Assembly (NCBI GenBank): GCA_964550435.1
Contig: CAZJZI010000005.1
Location: 14,231-78,230 of the forward strand
Origin: UBA11400 sp964550435
GTDB taxonomy: Bacteria > Bacteroidota > Rhodothermia > Balneolales > HLUCCA01
Direction of reading: 5' to 3'
Length of the DNA: 64,000 bases
Made by a program: the position numbers and the translations under genes. Shown one piece after another: positions 18,129-27,340 of the stretch (position 1 is its first letter; the number at the start of each line of letters is the position of its first letter). The notes under the pieces were generated by a model that was given only the letters and a program-made list of their open reading frames with translations, did no database searches and had not been told where the DNA came from.

Positions 18129-19606
18129 TGGAAATGCATTTTCCGGCGCTCATTGCGCTAAACTATTTATTGTTTTCACTGCTCATCGCACTTTTTGGAT
18201 TTTGGAAGCCTAGACTTTCGCATCCACTTGCTGTAACTGGAGCTTCAATATCCTCAGTTTTGTCTGTTTTAACCTTCTTTTCGTACATAAATGAAGGTAG
18301 TTTAAGATATACTTTCGGCGGATGGCAACCACCCATTGGGATTGAGTTCGTATATGATGGACTTTCCGGATTTATACTAATTGTTATTAATACAATTGCA
18401 GCTATAGTCCTTCTTTATTCGGGACACAGCACAAAAAGAGAGCTTCCTGACAAAATTGCCGCTTACTACACCCTTACCATGCTTCTCATGCTTGGGTTTA
18501 CCGGGATGGTGTTAACTGGTGACCTCTTCAATTTGTATGTATTTCTCGAGGTATCATCGCTTTCAAGCTATGCTTTAATAGCAATTGGAAACAAAAAAGC
18601 TCATTACTCTGCATTCAGATACCTAATAATAGGTACACTAGGTGGAACACTTTATTTATTCGGTGTCGGATTCCTTTACACAGTGACTGGAACCTTGAAC
18701 ATCATCGATATGCATGCAATTCTGATGCAGATTGGTGACTCAAGAGCGATATTTACAGCTTTACTTCTCATAATTGTTGGGGTTGGAATCAAGGCGGCTA
18801 TATTCCCTATGCACGGATGGTTGCCTGAATCGTACGCTAATACTAATTCAGCTACATCTGCACTTATTCCACCAATTGGGACCAAAGTAGCAGCTTATAT
18901 TTTGTTCAGAGTGTTCTACTATGTGTATGGAATTGAATTAGTAGATGCTCATATCCCGGTCACTTTATTTTTGGGAATTCTTGCTGCGATTGGAATTCTA
19001 TACGGCTCCATTATGGCTATTGCCCAGACCGATCTAAAGCGGATGCTTGCATACAGTAGTATCGCCCAGATTGGATATATAATAATGGGACTAAGCCTTG
19101 CAAATCCATGGGCTTTTGCCGGAGCACTTTTGCACGTTCTCGCTCACGCTGTAATGAAGGGTGGACTGTTTATGGTGAGTGGTAATCTAATGTATAAAGA
19201 AGGCCACACAGATATTACTAAGTTTAATGATTCATATCGTCGTAAATACCCGTTTACAATGGCAGCATTTACGGTTGCAGCCATATCCATGGTTGGATTA
19301 CCACCACTGGCCGGATTCTTTAGTAAGTGGTATCTCGTTCTAGGTACGGTTGATGCATCTAACTGGTTTTTCCTTGCTGCAATCCTAATTAGCTCTCTGC
19401 TCAATGCCGTTTATTTCTTCCGAATTCTTGAGAAAGTATACATGAAGAATCCGGAAATAAAACAAGCCAAAGCCGATGATAGTCCACGGGACGAGGCGCC
19501 ATTTGTCATGGTATTAACAACAGTAATTATGGCAATTGCACTTATTGTAATCGGATTTGGTAATGCAACGATTGTAGAGTTTCTAATAAAATTATATCCA
19601 ATGTAA
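18128..19606 (+). CDS. mrpD: Mrp antiporter large subunit, NuoM/N-like (first of three)
   Basis: A 492-residue, roughly fourteen-helix subunit of the proton-conducting NuoL/M/N/MrpA/D family. The TM5 glutamate is present (E141 in VFLEVSSLSSYAL), as is the TM7 lysine (K222 in GIKAAIFPMHGWLP), the residues thought to carry protons. It is the closest of the three to classical MrpD. It is tightly coupled to mrpC. Confidence 0.92.
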   Translation: MEMHFPALIALNYLLFSLLIALFGFWKPRLSHPLAVTGASISSVLSVLTFFSYINEGSLRYTFGGWQPPIGIEFVYDGLSGFILIVINTIAAIVLLYSGHSTKRELPDKIAAYYTLTMLLMLGFTGMVLTGDLFNLYVFLEVSSLSSYALIAIGNKKAHYSAFRYLIIGTLGGTLYLFGVGFLYTVTGTLNIIDMHAILMQIGDSRAIFTALLLIIVGVGIKAAIFPMHGWLPESYANTNSATSALIPPIGTKVAAYILFRVFYYVYGIELVDAHIPVTLFLGILAAIGILYGSIMAIAQTDLKRMLAYSSIAQIGYIIMGLSLANPWAFAGALLHVLAHAVMKGGLFMVSGNLMYKEGHTDITKFNDSYRRKYPFTMAAFTVAAISMVGLPPLAGFFSKWYLVLGTVDASNWFFLAAILISSLLNAVYFFRILEKVYMKNPEIKQAKADDSPRDEAPFVMVLTTVIMAIALIVIGFGNATIVEFLIKLYPM

Positions 19607-19654
19607 CGGTTGCTACTGGCAACCTCGCTGTTTTCACCTTTAAATTGTTGATCC

Positions 19655-21127
19655 ATGGATCATTCTTTGGTTCCTTTACTGGCGATTCTGGTTTCACTTA
19701 TAGCAGTGATCCCAATTCTATTGAGTTCATCCAAACCCAATCTGCGGGAAACGTGGACCATATTGGCTGCCGTCATCAAATTTGGCCTAGTACTTACACT
19801 CCTTCCTGGAGCATTAAATGGACATACGGTAATATTACCGCTTTTTGACCTTGCGCCGGGCATACCTCTGCTTCTTAAAGCTGATCCAATGGGGGTCTTT
19901 TTTGCTACTATTGCTTCTGGTTTGTGGATATTTACCTCATTCTACTCAATTGGATATGTTCGAGGTGCAGGTGAACACAAACAAACCCGGTATTTTGCCA
20001 GTTTTGCTGTGTGTTTATCCGCGACCATTGGAATCGCTTTCTCCGGTAATCTTGTAACATTCATTTTGTTCTATGAAATGCTTACACTGGCTACATACCC
20101 ACTTGTGATTCATAATGAGAAAAAAGAAGCCATACAAGCCGGGCGAAAGTATCTCGGATTTACACTTACTGCTGGACTTCTACTCATAGCCGCAACAGCG
20201 CTTGTTTATCACTACACCGGTTCTGTCGACTTTGTGGCTGGTGGACTCTTTAACGGAGTTGATATTCCCTATGTGAATATGCTGATTATATTCATGTTGT
20301 TTCTGGGAGCAGTAGGTGTTAAAGCGGGAATTATGCCTATTCATGGATGGTTGCCTGCCGCTATGGCAGCGCCAACACCTGTAAGCGCCTTGTTACATGC
20401 CGTTGCAGTTGTTAAATCAGGCGTATTTGCAGTTATAAGAGTCGTTGGTTTTGTAATTGGAACTGATGTGATGGGAAACTATGGACTAAACGATATTCTA
20501 ATCGTTCTGTCGGGTACAACCATTATTGTGGCATCACTTATAGCGTTTGCTCAGGATAACCTTAAACGACGATTAGCCTATTCAACAGTTGGTCATCTTT
20601 CTTACATCGTTCTTGGTGTTGCCTTGCTCACTCCCTTAGGAATGCAAGGAAGCATCATGCACATTGCTGCACACGCAACAATGAAGATTACATTGTTCTT
20701 CGTAGCAGGTGCTATATATGTTAACCTACACAAGACGGAGATTAGTCAACTCAACGGAATAGCCAAGGTAATGCCTTGGACCATGGCTGCTTTTACAATC
20801 GGTTCGCTTGGGCTGGCCGGCGTACCACCACTAAATGGATTCTTGAGTAAGTGGTATCTGGCAATCGGATCATTACAAGGAGATATGGTATTACCAGTCG
20901 TAATTCTTGTGATCAGTGGGCTTTTGAATATTGGCTATTTCTTTCCAATTATTCACAGAGCCTACTTCAGAAAAGGTGAGGGACTTGAAAAATATGGTGA
21001 GGCATCTCCCTTTATGGTTGTTCCGTTAATGGTTACTGCGATTCTGTCGATTTTATTCGGACTCTTCCCAGACTTGTTCTTTGGATTTTTCCAGTTAGCG
21101 AGCGCTGTGGCCGCTTCATTGTTTTAA
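19655..21127 (+). CDS. Mrp antiporter large subunit, NuoM/MrpA-like (second of three)
   Basis: A 490-residue polytopic subunit of the same family. The TM5 glutamate (E141 in ILFYEMLTLATYPL) and the TM7 lysine (K223 in GVKAGIMPIHGWLP) are both kept, followed by the helix VSALLHAVAVVKSGVF near 241-256. It is shorter than MrpA (about 770-800 residues), whose C-terminal parts are here separate genes at 16780-17321, so it may play the MrpA N-terminal role. It is separated from the previous gene by 48 bases. Confidence 0.88.
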   Translation: MDHSLVPLLAILVSLIAVIPILLSSSKPNLRETWTILAAVIKFGLVLTLLPGALNGHTVILPLFDLAPGIPLLLKADPMGVFFATIASGLWIFTSFYSIGYVRGAGEHKQTRYFASFAVCLSATIGIAFSGNLVTFILFYEMLTLATYPLVIHNEKKEAIQAGRKYLGFTLTAGLLLIAATALVYHYTGSVDFVAGGLFNGVDIPYVNMLIIFMLFLGAVGVKAGIMPIHGWLPAAMAAPTPVSALLHAVAVVKSGVFAVIRVVGFVIGTDVMGNYGLNDILIVLSGTTIIVASLIAFAQDNLKRRLAYSTVGHLSYIVLGVALLTPLGMQGSIMHIAAHATMKITLFFVAGAIYVNLHKTEISQLNGIAKVMPWTMAAFTIGSLGLAGVPPLNGFLSKWYLAIGSLQGDMVLPVVILVISGLLNIGYFFPIIHRAYFRKGEGLEKYGEASPFMVVPLMVTAILSILFGLFPDLFFGFFQLASAVAASLF

Positions 21128-21160
21128 CACCCCAATTACACATTGATAACTTGAATTAAT

Positions 21161-21376
21161 ATGAAAAAATGGCATTGGGTAGCTTTAGGAGTTTTGACCG
21201 TAATCAGTTTGATTCTGGAGTTCACTTTCCTGGCTGATTATGATTCGCATTGGTGGAATTCTATCCCGGCATTTTATGCAATATGGGGTTTCCTGAGCTG
21301 TATTGTGATAATTTATGTTTCTAAATGGCTCGGAAAATTGTTCATCTTTAGAAAAGAAAATTACTATGATAACTGA
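21161..21376 (+). CDS. Small two-helix membrane protein in the antiporter operon
   Basis: A 71-residue protein, not assigned to any family I can name with certainty. It has two hydrophobic segments (about 6-25 and 36-55) separated by a polar, tryptophan-bearing loop DYDSHWWNSIPAF, and a basic C-terminal tail ending RKENYYDN. I recall similar tiny proteins beside antiporter-like subunits in other bacteria, which suggests an accessory subunit. It overlaps the next gene by 11 bases, a strong sign that it belongs to the operon. Confidence 0.75.
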   Translation: MKKWHWVALGVLTVISLILEFTFLADYDSHWWNSIPAFYAIWGFLSCIVIIYVSKWLGKLFIFRKENYYDN

Positions 21377-23087
21377 AATGTTATTTTTCCCGGCTCTCGT
21401 ACTGTTCTTAGGAGCGGCTATATTATCTGTTATTCCATGTAAGTACAGATCCAGCGCATTCTTAGTGTTTCCGGCACTTGCTCTTTTTGCAGTGTTCTCA
21501 ATGCCGGATGGGTACACACTTACCATTCCTTTCGCAAGTTATGAACTAAACCCGGTCAATGTAGATGCTCTTAGTAGAGTATTTGGTATAATATTTGCCT
21601 TTATCGCAATTGTTGGTGGTGTTTACGCATTTCATATTCAGGATAAAACCCAACAACTATCTGCACTGATATATGCAGGTGGTGCACTCGGGGTCACATT
21701 TGCCGGCGATTGGTTTACACTTTTTGTGTTCTGGGAAATCATGGCCGTTTCATCCACCTATCTAATTTGGGCTCGTAAGGAGTCAGACTCAGATACAGTT
21801 GGACTGCGATATTTACTTGTTCATATTTTTGGTGGTGGATTACTGTTTAGTGGAATATTGATGCATATTGCTCAAACTGGCAGTGTCACTATTACTGCTC
21901 TACCTGATGAATACACTATTTCGTCGGTTCTTATGCTATTAGGGGTAGCTCTCAATTCTGCAATTCCTCCACTCCATGCATGGCTTGCCGATGCATATCC
22001 ACGTGCTACCATCACTGGTGCTGTGTTCATGTCAGCTTTTACAACCAAATCCGCAGTATATGTTCTTATAAGAGTATTTCCAGGATGGGATATACTCTTA
22101 TGGCTAGGGGTTGTTATGGCATTATATGGGGTTGTTTATGCGGTATTAGCAAATGATATCAGACAAATTCTTGCTTATCACATTGTGAGTCAGGTGGGAT
22201 ATATGGTGGCTGGTGTCGGACTGGGGACAGAGATGGCCTTAAATGGAACAGCGGCCCATGCATTCAGCCACATATTATATAAGTCTCTACTTTTCATGGG
22301 GGCAGGTGTAGTATTGTATTCCACAGGTAAAAGTAAGTTGACCGAACTTGGAGGATTTGCTTCAAAAATGAAGGTGGTGGTCTTTCTATACATGATTGGT
22401 GCGTTCTCAATTTCTGGTTTCCCATTCTTTAATGGATTCATTAGCAAGTCTATGATTGTGTCTGCAATGGGCAACGCTCATGCTGAAACGGCCATGCTGT
22501 TACTTATTTTAGCATCCGTGGGTACGTTCCTTCACACAGGACTTAAACTCCCATATTTTACATGGTTTGGTGAGGCTAATTCTGAAATAACAGTTAAACC
22601 CATCCCACAAAATATGATTGTTGCAATGGGTATCGGAGCTTTTTTCTGTACTTTATTTGGCGTGTATCCTGATTTGCTCTACAGATACCTTCCTTACGCC
22701 AATGACTATCAACCATATACCATTTATCATTTTGTTGAAATGATCCAAATTCTTGTATTTACTTTTGTTGGATTCTGGCTACTTCGTGGCAAATTGTCGG
22801 GCGAACCATACCTGGCACTAGACACTGATTGGTTCTATCGTAAACCGGCGGCGCTCGTTAAGAGAATATTTGTTTATGGTGTAGACAAGACATTTGATAA
22901 AGCTGAAGATGTAGTTTTAAGTACTCGGGTTGCTGTATCTAAAAGATTTATTAATCCAATGCAATGGCTTAATCCATTTACATCCTCTTCAAACCAGGCT
23001 AAAAGCTATAGCTCTGGTATTGAAGTTGTTCTCGCTTTTATTCTAATGGTATTCGGAATTATTTCTCTGGTCTATTTTTTGGTATAA
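21366..23087 (+). CDS. Mrp antiporter large subunit (third of three), TM7 lysine missing
   Basis: A 573-residue subunit of the NuoL/M/N family with an extra C-terminal arm of about 100 residues that ends in one more helix, reminiscent of NuoL. The TM5 glutamate is present (E124 in FVFWEIMAVSSTYL) and the TM8 lysine too (K228 in SAFTTKSAVY). At the TM7 lysine position the sequence reads ALNSAIPPLHAWL, with Asn197. The ATG at 21366 is chosen over an in-frame upstream ATG at 21315 because that would add 17 polar residues. It is the last gene of the operon, followed by a terminator. Confidence 0.88.
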   Translation: MITEMLFFPALVLFLGAAILSVIPCKYRSSAFLVFPALALFAVFSMPDGYTLTIPFASYELNPVNVDALSRVFGIIFAFIAIVGGVYAFHIQDKTQQLSALIYAGGALGVTFAGDWFTLFVFWEIMAVSSTYLIWARKESDSDTVGLRYLLVHIFGGGLLFSGILMHIAQTGSVTITALPDEYTISSVLMLLGVALNSAIPPLHAWLADAYPRATITGAVFMSAFTTKSAVYVLIRVFPGWDILLWLGVVMALYGVVYAVLANDIRQILAYHIVSQVGYMVAGVGLGTEMALNGTAAHAFSHILYKSLLFMGAGVVLYSTGKSKLTELGGFASKMKVVVFLYMIGAFSISGFPFFNGFISKSMIVSAMGNAHAETAMLLLILASVGTFLHTGLKLPYFTWFGEANSEITVKPIPQNMIVAMGIGAFFCTLFGVYPDLLYRYLPYANDYQPYTIYHFVEMIQILVFTFVGFWLLRGKLSGEPYLALDTDWFYRKPAALVKRIFVYGVDKTFDKAEDVVLSTRVAVSKRFINPMQWLNPFTSSSNQAKSYSSGIEVVLAFILMVFGIISLVYFLV

Positions 23088-23109
23088 CCATCAGTTCTAA
23101 ACATAAATA

Positions 23110-23150
23110 AAGCCCCCTTTTTTCTGGACAGAAGGGGGCTTTTTCTTTTT
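23110..23150 (+). terminator. Intrinsic terminator of the antiporter operon
   Basis: Stem AAAGCCCCCTT/AAGGGGGCTTT with a short T-rich loop, followed by TTTCTTTTT. The A-rich left arm could also serve the convergent gene on the other strand. Confidence 0.88.
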
Positions 23151-23162
23151 AAAATGGAGTAG

Positions 23163-24146
23163 TTAATTCCATTCTACATTTACGCTACCACCGCTAGTTC
23201 TCATCGAAATTGCGTAACCTCCGCCATTCATAGATCCCGACACTGAACTGCGCTTTGTTTCACCGGTGAAGTTTTGCAATGGGATGTTAACGGAATTTCC
23301 TTTGAGATCCAGATTATATCCCAGTCCATTAGGTAGTGTAGCTCTTATTGTTCCACCACTTGTTCTGAGGGAAATTGGACCCTCAACTTTCAGCATGTTT
23401 GCTCTTATTGATCCACCACTTGTTGAAGCGTCTACCTCGCCTGAGAGATTATCAAGATTTATACTACCACCAGACGTAGAAAGCTCAACTTTTCCAGCGG
23501 TGTTCTTAGCAGAAATACTTCCGCCACTTGTTCTAACATTGATTTCGCCTCCAGACTCATTCAATGAAATGGAGCCACCGCTAGTTCTTGCATCGACAAC
23601 CCCGCCAAGATTATTCAAACTCAATGAACCACCTGAAGTACGTGCTTGAAGTGACCCGTTAAGTTCATCCAATGATATTGATCCACCGCTAGTTCGAACG
23701 TCTATATTGAAATTTACAGGTACAAGCACCTCAAAGGAGATGGACTCATTATTTCGTGAAAGTATGGTCTGTCGGATATTTTTTCTTTCTGCACTTGCAA
23801 TTATTGTATTGCCCGATTTTGTTATTTCAATATCGAAGTTAGAAAGATCCGTGTCCTCTGGAAGAAGGTACTTTCCGCCCCTTCGAACATACATTCTGAC
23901 TTCTGCTTCGTCTACATCCGCACCTTTAACTTTAATGCTTCCTCCGGATGTTCGTAGCTCCAGATTTTCACCAGATGATGCAGCAAAGCGGTGCACACTA
24001 TAGGCGTTACTGTTGTCCTGTTTTTTGTATTTATAGTAGATATAGTCTAATCGTGTACTGTCATTATCTAATACTGTATTTCCTGCTCCCATGAAGATGA
24101 GAGCGCCCATAATTATTATAGCTGATAAACTTTTAAACATATTCAT
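23163..24146 (-). CDS. Secreted DUF4097-type beta-repeat protein
   Basis: A 327-residue protein with a likely signal peptide (hydrophobic run about 7-23) and a body made of roughly 18-22-residue repeats. Nine copies of a (R/S)TSGG(S/T) core occur, the central six evenly spaced, typically followed by hydrophobic-polar alternation and a Gly turn. This is the DUF4097/DUF4098 'adhesin-like' right-handed beta fold. The biochemical role is unknown; such proteins are often exported and linked to envelope stress modules, but no such regulator is next to it here. The reverse strand is also open because of the repeats, but is not a gene. Confidence 0.8.
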   Translation of the reverse strand: MNMFKSLSAIIIMGALIFMGAGNTVLDNDSTRLDYIYYKYKKQDNSNAYSVHRFAASSGENLELRTSGGSIKVKGADVDEAEVRMYVRRGGKYLLPEDTDLSNFDIEITKSGNTIIASAERKNIRQTILSRNNESISFEVLVPVNFNIDVRTSGGSISLDELNGSLQARTSGGSLSLNNLGGVVDARTSGGSISLNESGGEINVRTSGGSISAKNTAGKVELSTSGGSINLDNLSGEVDASTSGGSIRANMLKVEGPISLRTSGGTIRATLPNGLGYNLDLKGNSVNIPLQNFTGETKRSSVSGSMNGGGYAISMRTSGGSVNVEWN

Positions 24147-24289
24147 TGTGTTTCCTCACCGATTGATTGTGAATTTCGGAGTGTTTATACGACCCAACTG
24201 GTAAAATGTTTAGAAAAGGGCTTCCTATTGATTAAACAGACTAGAAAAATCCATAAATTTGGGCATCAATTTAATCTAATCACACCCCT

Positions 24290-25141
24290 ATGAAGTTACC
24301 ATTTGCACTGGCAAAGAGATTTGTTGCCGGAGAAGCCTTTGAGCAGGCTGTTTCCAAAGTTAAAGATCTGAATGATAAAGGTATTGCAGTCACATTAGAC
24401 TTACTCGGTGAAAATGTAACAGAGAAAAAAGTAGCCGATGATACCAGGGAGGAGTATAAAGATCTTATCAAAGGTATATCAGACCTTGGATTGAATTCCA
24501 GCATTTCGATCAAATTAACCATGATGGGTTTAGATATTGACCGAAACTATACAAGAGATAACCTTTTTTCACTTTTGGATGTAGCCAAAGAGCACAACAG
24601 TTTTGTCCGAATTGACATGGAAGGGACTGACTACACGCAGGAAACCGTTGATATCTTTAAAGAAGCTCAGAAAGTTTATGGGAGTAGTGTAGGAATTGTA
24701 ATTCAAGCATACTTGCACCGATCTAAGGGCGACATCGATGATTTGGCGTCTGTAGGGGCAGACGTTCGATTATGCAAAGGAGCATACAGTGAACCTGAGC
24801 GATTGGCTATTCAAAAAATGCCACAGATTCGTGATGCCTATAAAGAATATGCCAAAGTACTTCTTGCTAAAACACCCTATCCCAGAATGGCTACACATGA
24901 TGATCAACTAATCGATTTTATTAAATCATATGTTGCTGAGCAAGGCTTAGACAAGTCTCGATTTGAGTTTCAAATGCTTTATGGTCTACGTCAGGACACC
25001 TGTGAGCAAATGGTCAAAGATGGATATAATGTAAGGGTATATGTACCATATGGCACGATGTGGGTTCCATACTTTACACGACGACTGAAGGAGAGAAAAG
25101 AAAATGTATTCTTTGTACTCTCTAATCTATTTAAGAAATAG
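24290..25141 (+). CDS. Proline dehydrogenase
   Basis: FAD enzyme oxidising proline to pyrroline-5-carboxylate. The 283-residue protein is the compact monofunctional form, not fused to P5C dehydrogenase. Seen are LTMMGLDIDRNY, FVRIDMEGTDYT near 105-116, VIQAYLHRS near 142-150, LCKGAYSEP near 166-174, FEFQMLYGLR near 228-237 and the C-terminal YVPYGTMWVPYFTRRLKER, whose two arginines bind the proline carboxylate. It stands alone between the DUF4097 gene and tRNA-Asp. Confidence 0.92.
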   Translation: MKLPFALAKRFVAGEAFEQAVSKVKDLNDKGIAVTLDLLGENVTEKKVADDTREEYKDLIKGISDLGLNSSISIKLTMMGLDIDRNYTRDNLFSLLDVAKEHNSFVRIDMEGTDYTQETVDIFKEAQKVYGSSVGIVIQAYLHRSKGDIDDLASVGADVRLCKGAYSEPERLAIQKMPQIRDAYKEYAKVLLAKTPYPRMATHDDQLIDFIKSYVAEQGLDKSRFEFQMLYGLRQDTCEQMVKDGYNVRVYVPYGTMWVPYFTRRLKERKENVFFVLSNLFKK

Positions 25142-25203
25142 GGTTAAAACTGGTCGATAAACCTTCCGTGTCACAAAAAAAGTAGATAGTAACCCGAAAA
25201 TTG

Positions 25204-25233
25204 TTGACAATTGGTGGAAAAATGAAGTATATT
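25204..25233 (+). promoter_or_regulatory. Likely promoter of tRNA-Asp
   Basis: TTGACA at 25204-25209, 18 bases, then TATATT at 25228-25233. The start would fall near 25240, about 30 bases before the tRNA. The downstream box TATATTTA also resembles the Bacteroidota TAnnTTTG element. Confidence 0.65.
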
Positions 25234-25271
25234 TAGGGCCTATCACAAAATGGTGGTTAACGCCATTTGAT

Positions 25272-25345
25272 GGTCCGGTAGTTCAGTTGGTTAGAACGCC
25301 TGCCTGTCACGCAGGAGGTCGAGGGTTCGAGTCCCTTCCGGATCG
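25272..25345 (+). tRNA. tRNA-Asp (GTC anticodon)
   Basis: A 74-base cloverleaf. The acceptor stem GGTCCGG pairs with CCGGATC (one G-T), the D arm is GTTC/GAAC, the anticodon stem CCTGC/GCAGG holds loop CTGTCAC with anticodon GTC, and the T arm GAGGG/CCCTT encloses TTCGAGT. Discriminator G73 is as expected for Asp. CCA is not encoded (CAG follows). A terminator follows directly. Confidence 0.97.
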
Positions 25346-25348
25346 CAG

Positions 25349-25383
25349 AAGCCATCTATCATTCGGTAGATGGCTTTTTTTAT
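25349..25383 (+). terminator. Intrinsic terminator after tRNA-Asp
   Basis: Ten-base-pair stem AAGCCATCTA/TAGATGGCTT with an 8-base loop and a run of Ts, immediately after the tRNA. Confidence 0.9.
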
Positions 25384-25436
25384 TTGTGCGAACGTGCAAT
25401 ACATGCTCATCTAAGTAATTAAAAAACAGTAATATA

Positions 25437-27329
25437 ATGACTCATAAATCAATTTATCCAACGTATGATGTTATTGTAGTCGGAGGTGGTCACGCTGGAA
25501 GTGAAGCTGCTGGAGCTGCTGCTCAAATGGGTTGTAAGACTCTGCTAATTACGATGAATCTGAATGCAATTGCTCAGATGTCATGTAATCCAGCAATGGG
25601 TGGGGTTGCAAAGGGTCAATTACTTAGAGAAGTTGACGCGCTCGGTGGACTGTCTGGAATCGTTACTGACAAATCAACAGTTCAGTTTAGAATGTTGAAT
25701 AGGTCTAAGGGTCCGGCTATGTGGAGTCCTCGGGCACAGTGTGACCGAATGTTATATGCTCAAGAGATGCGAAAAATGCTTGAGAGTAAAAAGAATCTGT
25801 ACTTTAGACAAGATAATGTCATCAAGGTTCTCATTAATGAAGACAAGCAGGCCTATGGAGTAGTAACACAAACGGGACAAGAGATACTGTCGAAAGCTGT
25901 TGTTTTGACCAGCGGGACGTTTCTAAACGGATTAATACACATTGGCGAAAAACAGTATGGTGGTGGCCGCTCAGGCGAAAGAGCATCTCATGGAATCACT
26001 GAATGTTTGGAAGACCAGGGTTTTGAATCTGGAAGACTCAAAACGGGAACACCGCCTCGGCTTGATGGAAGAACAGTGAATTATGAAAAACTTGAAATTC
26101 AATATGGTGATGAAGACTCTGAATCATTCTCTTTTCTCTCCAAGGAGGTTCTCCCGGTTGATAAACAATTAACCTGCTGGATTGGCTATACAAATCCAGA
26201 AGTTCATGAAATGCTTAAGACCGGATTTGATAGAAGTCCAATGTTTAATGGATCCATAAAGTCAACGGGCCCAAGATATTGTCCAAGTATTGAAGATAAG
26301 ATTAATCGTTTTTCCGACAGAGACAGACATCAGCTGTTTCTTGAGCCTGAAGGTTGGGACACCTATGAGATGTATCTTAACGGATTTTCAACCAGTCTCC
26401 CTGAAGATGTTCAGTATAAAGCGCTACAAACAGTACCCGGATTCGAAGAGGTCGTAATGCTACGACCTGGTTATGCCATTGAATACGATTTTTTCCCTCC
26501 TCATCAAATCTACAGAAGTATGGAGACAAAAATTGTAGCTAATCTATTTTTCGCTGGACAAATAAATGGAACTACTGGTTACGAAGAGGCCGCTTGTCAG
26601 GGATTAATGGCTGGTATCAATGCGGCAAGGAAAGTCCAAGAAAAGGAACCTGTTATACTCAAACGATCGGAAGCATATATTGGAGTATTAATCGATGATC
26701 TGGTAGGCAAGGGGACAGACGAGCCTTATAGAATGTTTACCTCCAGAGCAGAGCACAGAATATTACTCAGGCAGGATAATGCTGATCTTAGATTAACAAA
26801 GATCGGTTATGAAATTGGCCTTGCGGAAGAAGATCGATACCATTTAATGACGGCAAAGTCTGAAGCAGTAGACAAAGTTCATAAAATAATTGCCGATCAT
26901 TCCGCTCAACCAAACATAATCGATTCATATCTTGAAGAACAGGGGACGTCACCTCTTAAACAAGCTGTGAAGTTGCCAACTATTGTAACTCGCCCGCAAG
27001 TATCTCTTGCAGGTATTCTGACAGTAGATACTGAATTGGCTACAAAGATTTCTGAAATAACATCAGACAAACAAGTCGTCGATCAGGTTGAGATCCAATT
27101 AAAATACGCCGGCTATATCGAAAAAGAATTCGAAATGGTAGATGAAATCAACCGACAGGAAAATCTGATTGTTCCAGATAAAATAAACTACGACCAAATT
27201 AAAAGTCTATCTTCTGAAGGTGTTGCAAAGCTAAAGAAAGTAAGACCAGAAACTATCGGACAGGCAAGCAGAATAAGTGGTGTTACACCAAGTGACATTG
27301 CTGTACTCATGATTTATCTCAAAAAATAA
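25437..27329 (+). CDS. mnmG: tRNA uridine-5-carboxymethylaminomethyl modification enzyme MnmG
   Basis: FAD- and NADH-dependent partner of MnmE that modifies the wobble uridine (U34) of several tRNAs. The 630-residue length is normal. The FAD-binding GGGHAGSEAAGAAA is at about 16-29, followed by family motifs MSCNPAMGGVAKGQLLREVD, GRSGERASHG, RLKTGTPPRLD, FFAGQINGTTGYEEAA and the C-terminal domain. It starts 91 bases after the tRNA and is followed 11 bases later by rsmG, the common gidA-gidB pairing often found near replication origins. Confidence 0.97.
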   Translation: MTHKSIYPTYDVIVVGGGHAGSEAAGAAAQMGCKTLLITMNLNAIAQMSCNPAMGGVAKGQLLREVDALGGLSGIVTDKSTVQFRMLNRSKGPAMWSPRAQCDRMLYAQEMRKMLESKKNLYFRQDNVIKVLINEDKQAYGVVTQTGQEILSKAVVLTSGTFLNGLIHIGEKQYGGGRSGERASHGITECLEDQGFESGRLKTGTPPRLDGRTVNYEKLEIQYGDEDSESFSFLSKEVLPVDKQLTCWIGYTNPEVHEMLKTGFDRSPMFNGSIKSTGPRYCPSIEDKINRFSDRDRHQLFLEPEGWDTYEMYLNGFSTSLPEDVQYKALQTVPGFEEVVMLRPGYAIEYDFFPPHQIYRSMETKIVANLFFAGQINGTTGYEEAACQGLMAGINAARKVQEKEPVILKRSEAYIGVLIDDLVGKGTDEPYRMFTSRAEHRILLRQDNADLRLTKIGYEIGLAEEDRYHLMTAKSEAVDKVHKIIADHSAQPNIIDSYLEEQGTSPLKQAVKLPTIVTRPQVSLAGILTVDTELATKISEITSDKQVVDQVEIQLKYAGYIEKEFEMVDEINRQENLIVPDKINYDQIKSLSSEGVAKLKKVRPETIGQASRISGVTPSDIAVLMIYLKK

Positions 27330-27340
27330 CAGGAACAATA

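Noticed and set aside
23266..23649. Long open frame on the + strand opposite the DUF4097 gene
   Set aside because: It exists because the TSGGS-coding repeats are also open in reverse; the protein is low-complexity Pro/Leu/Ser and the - strand gene has a signal peptide and family match.
23400..24000. Regular short repeats suggesting a CRISPR array
   Set aside because: The repeats are in-frame protein repeats with varying codons, not identical repeats with unrelated spacers.
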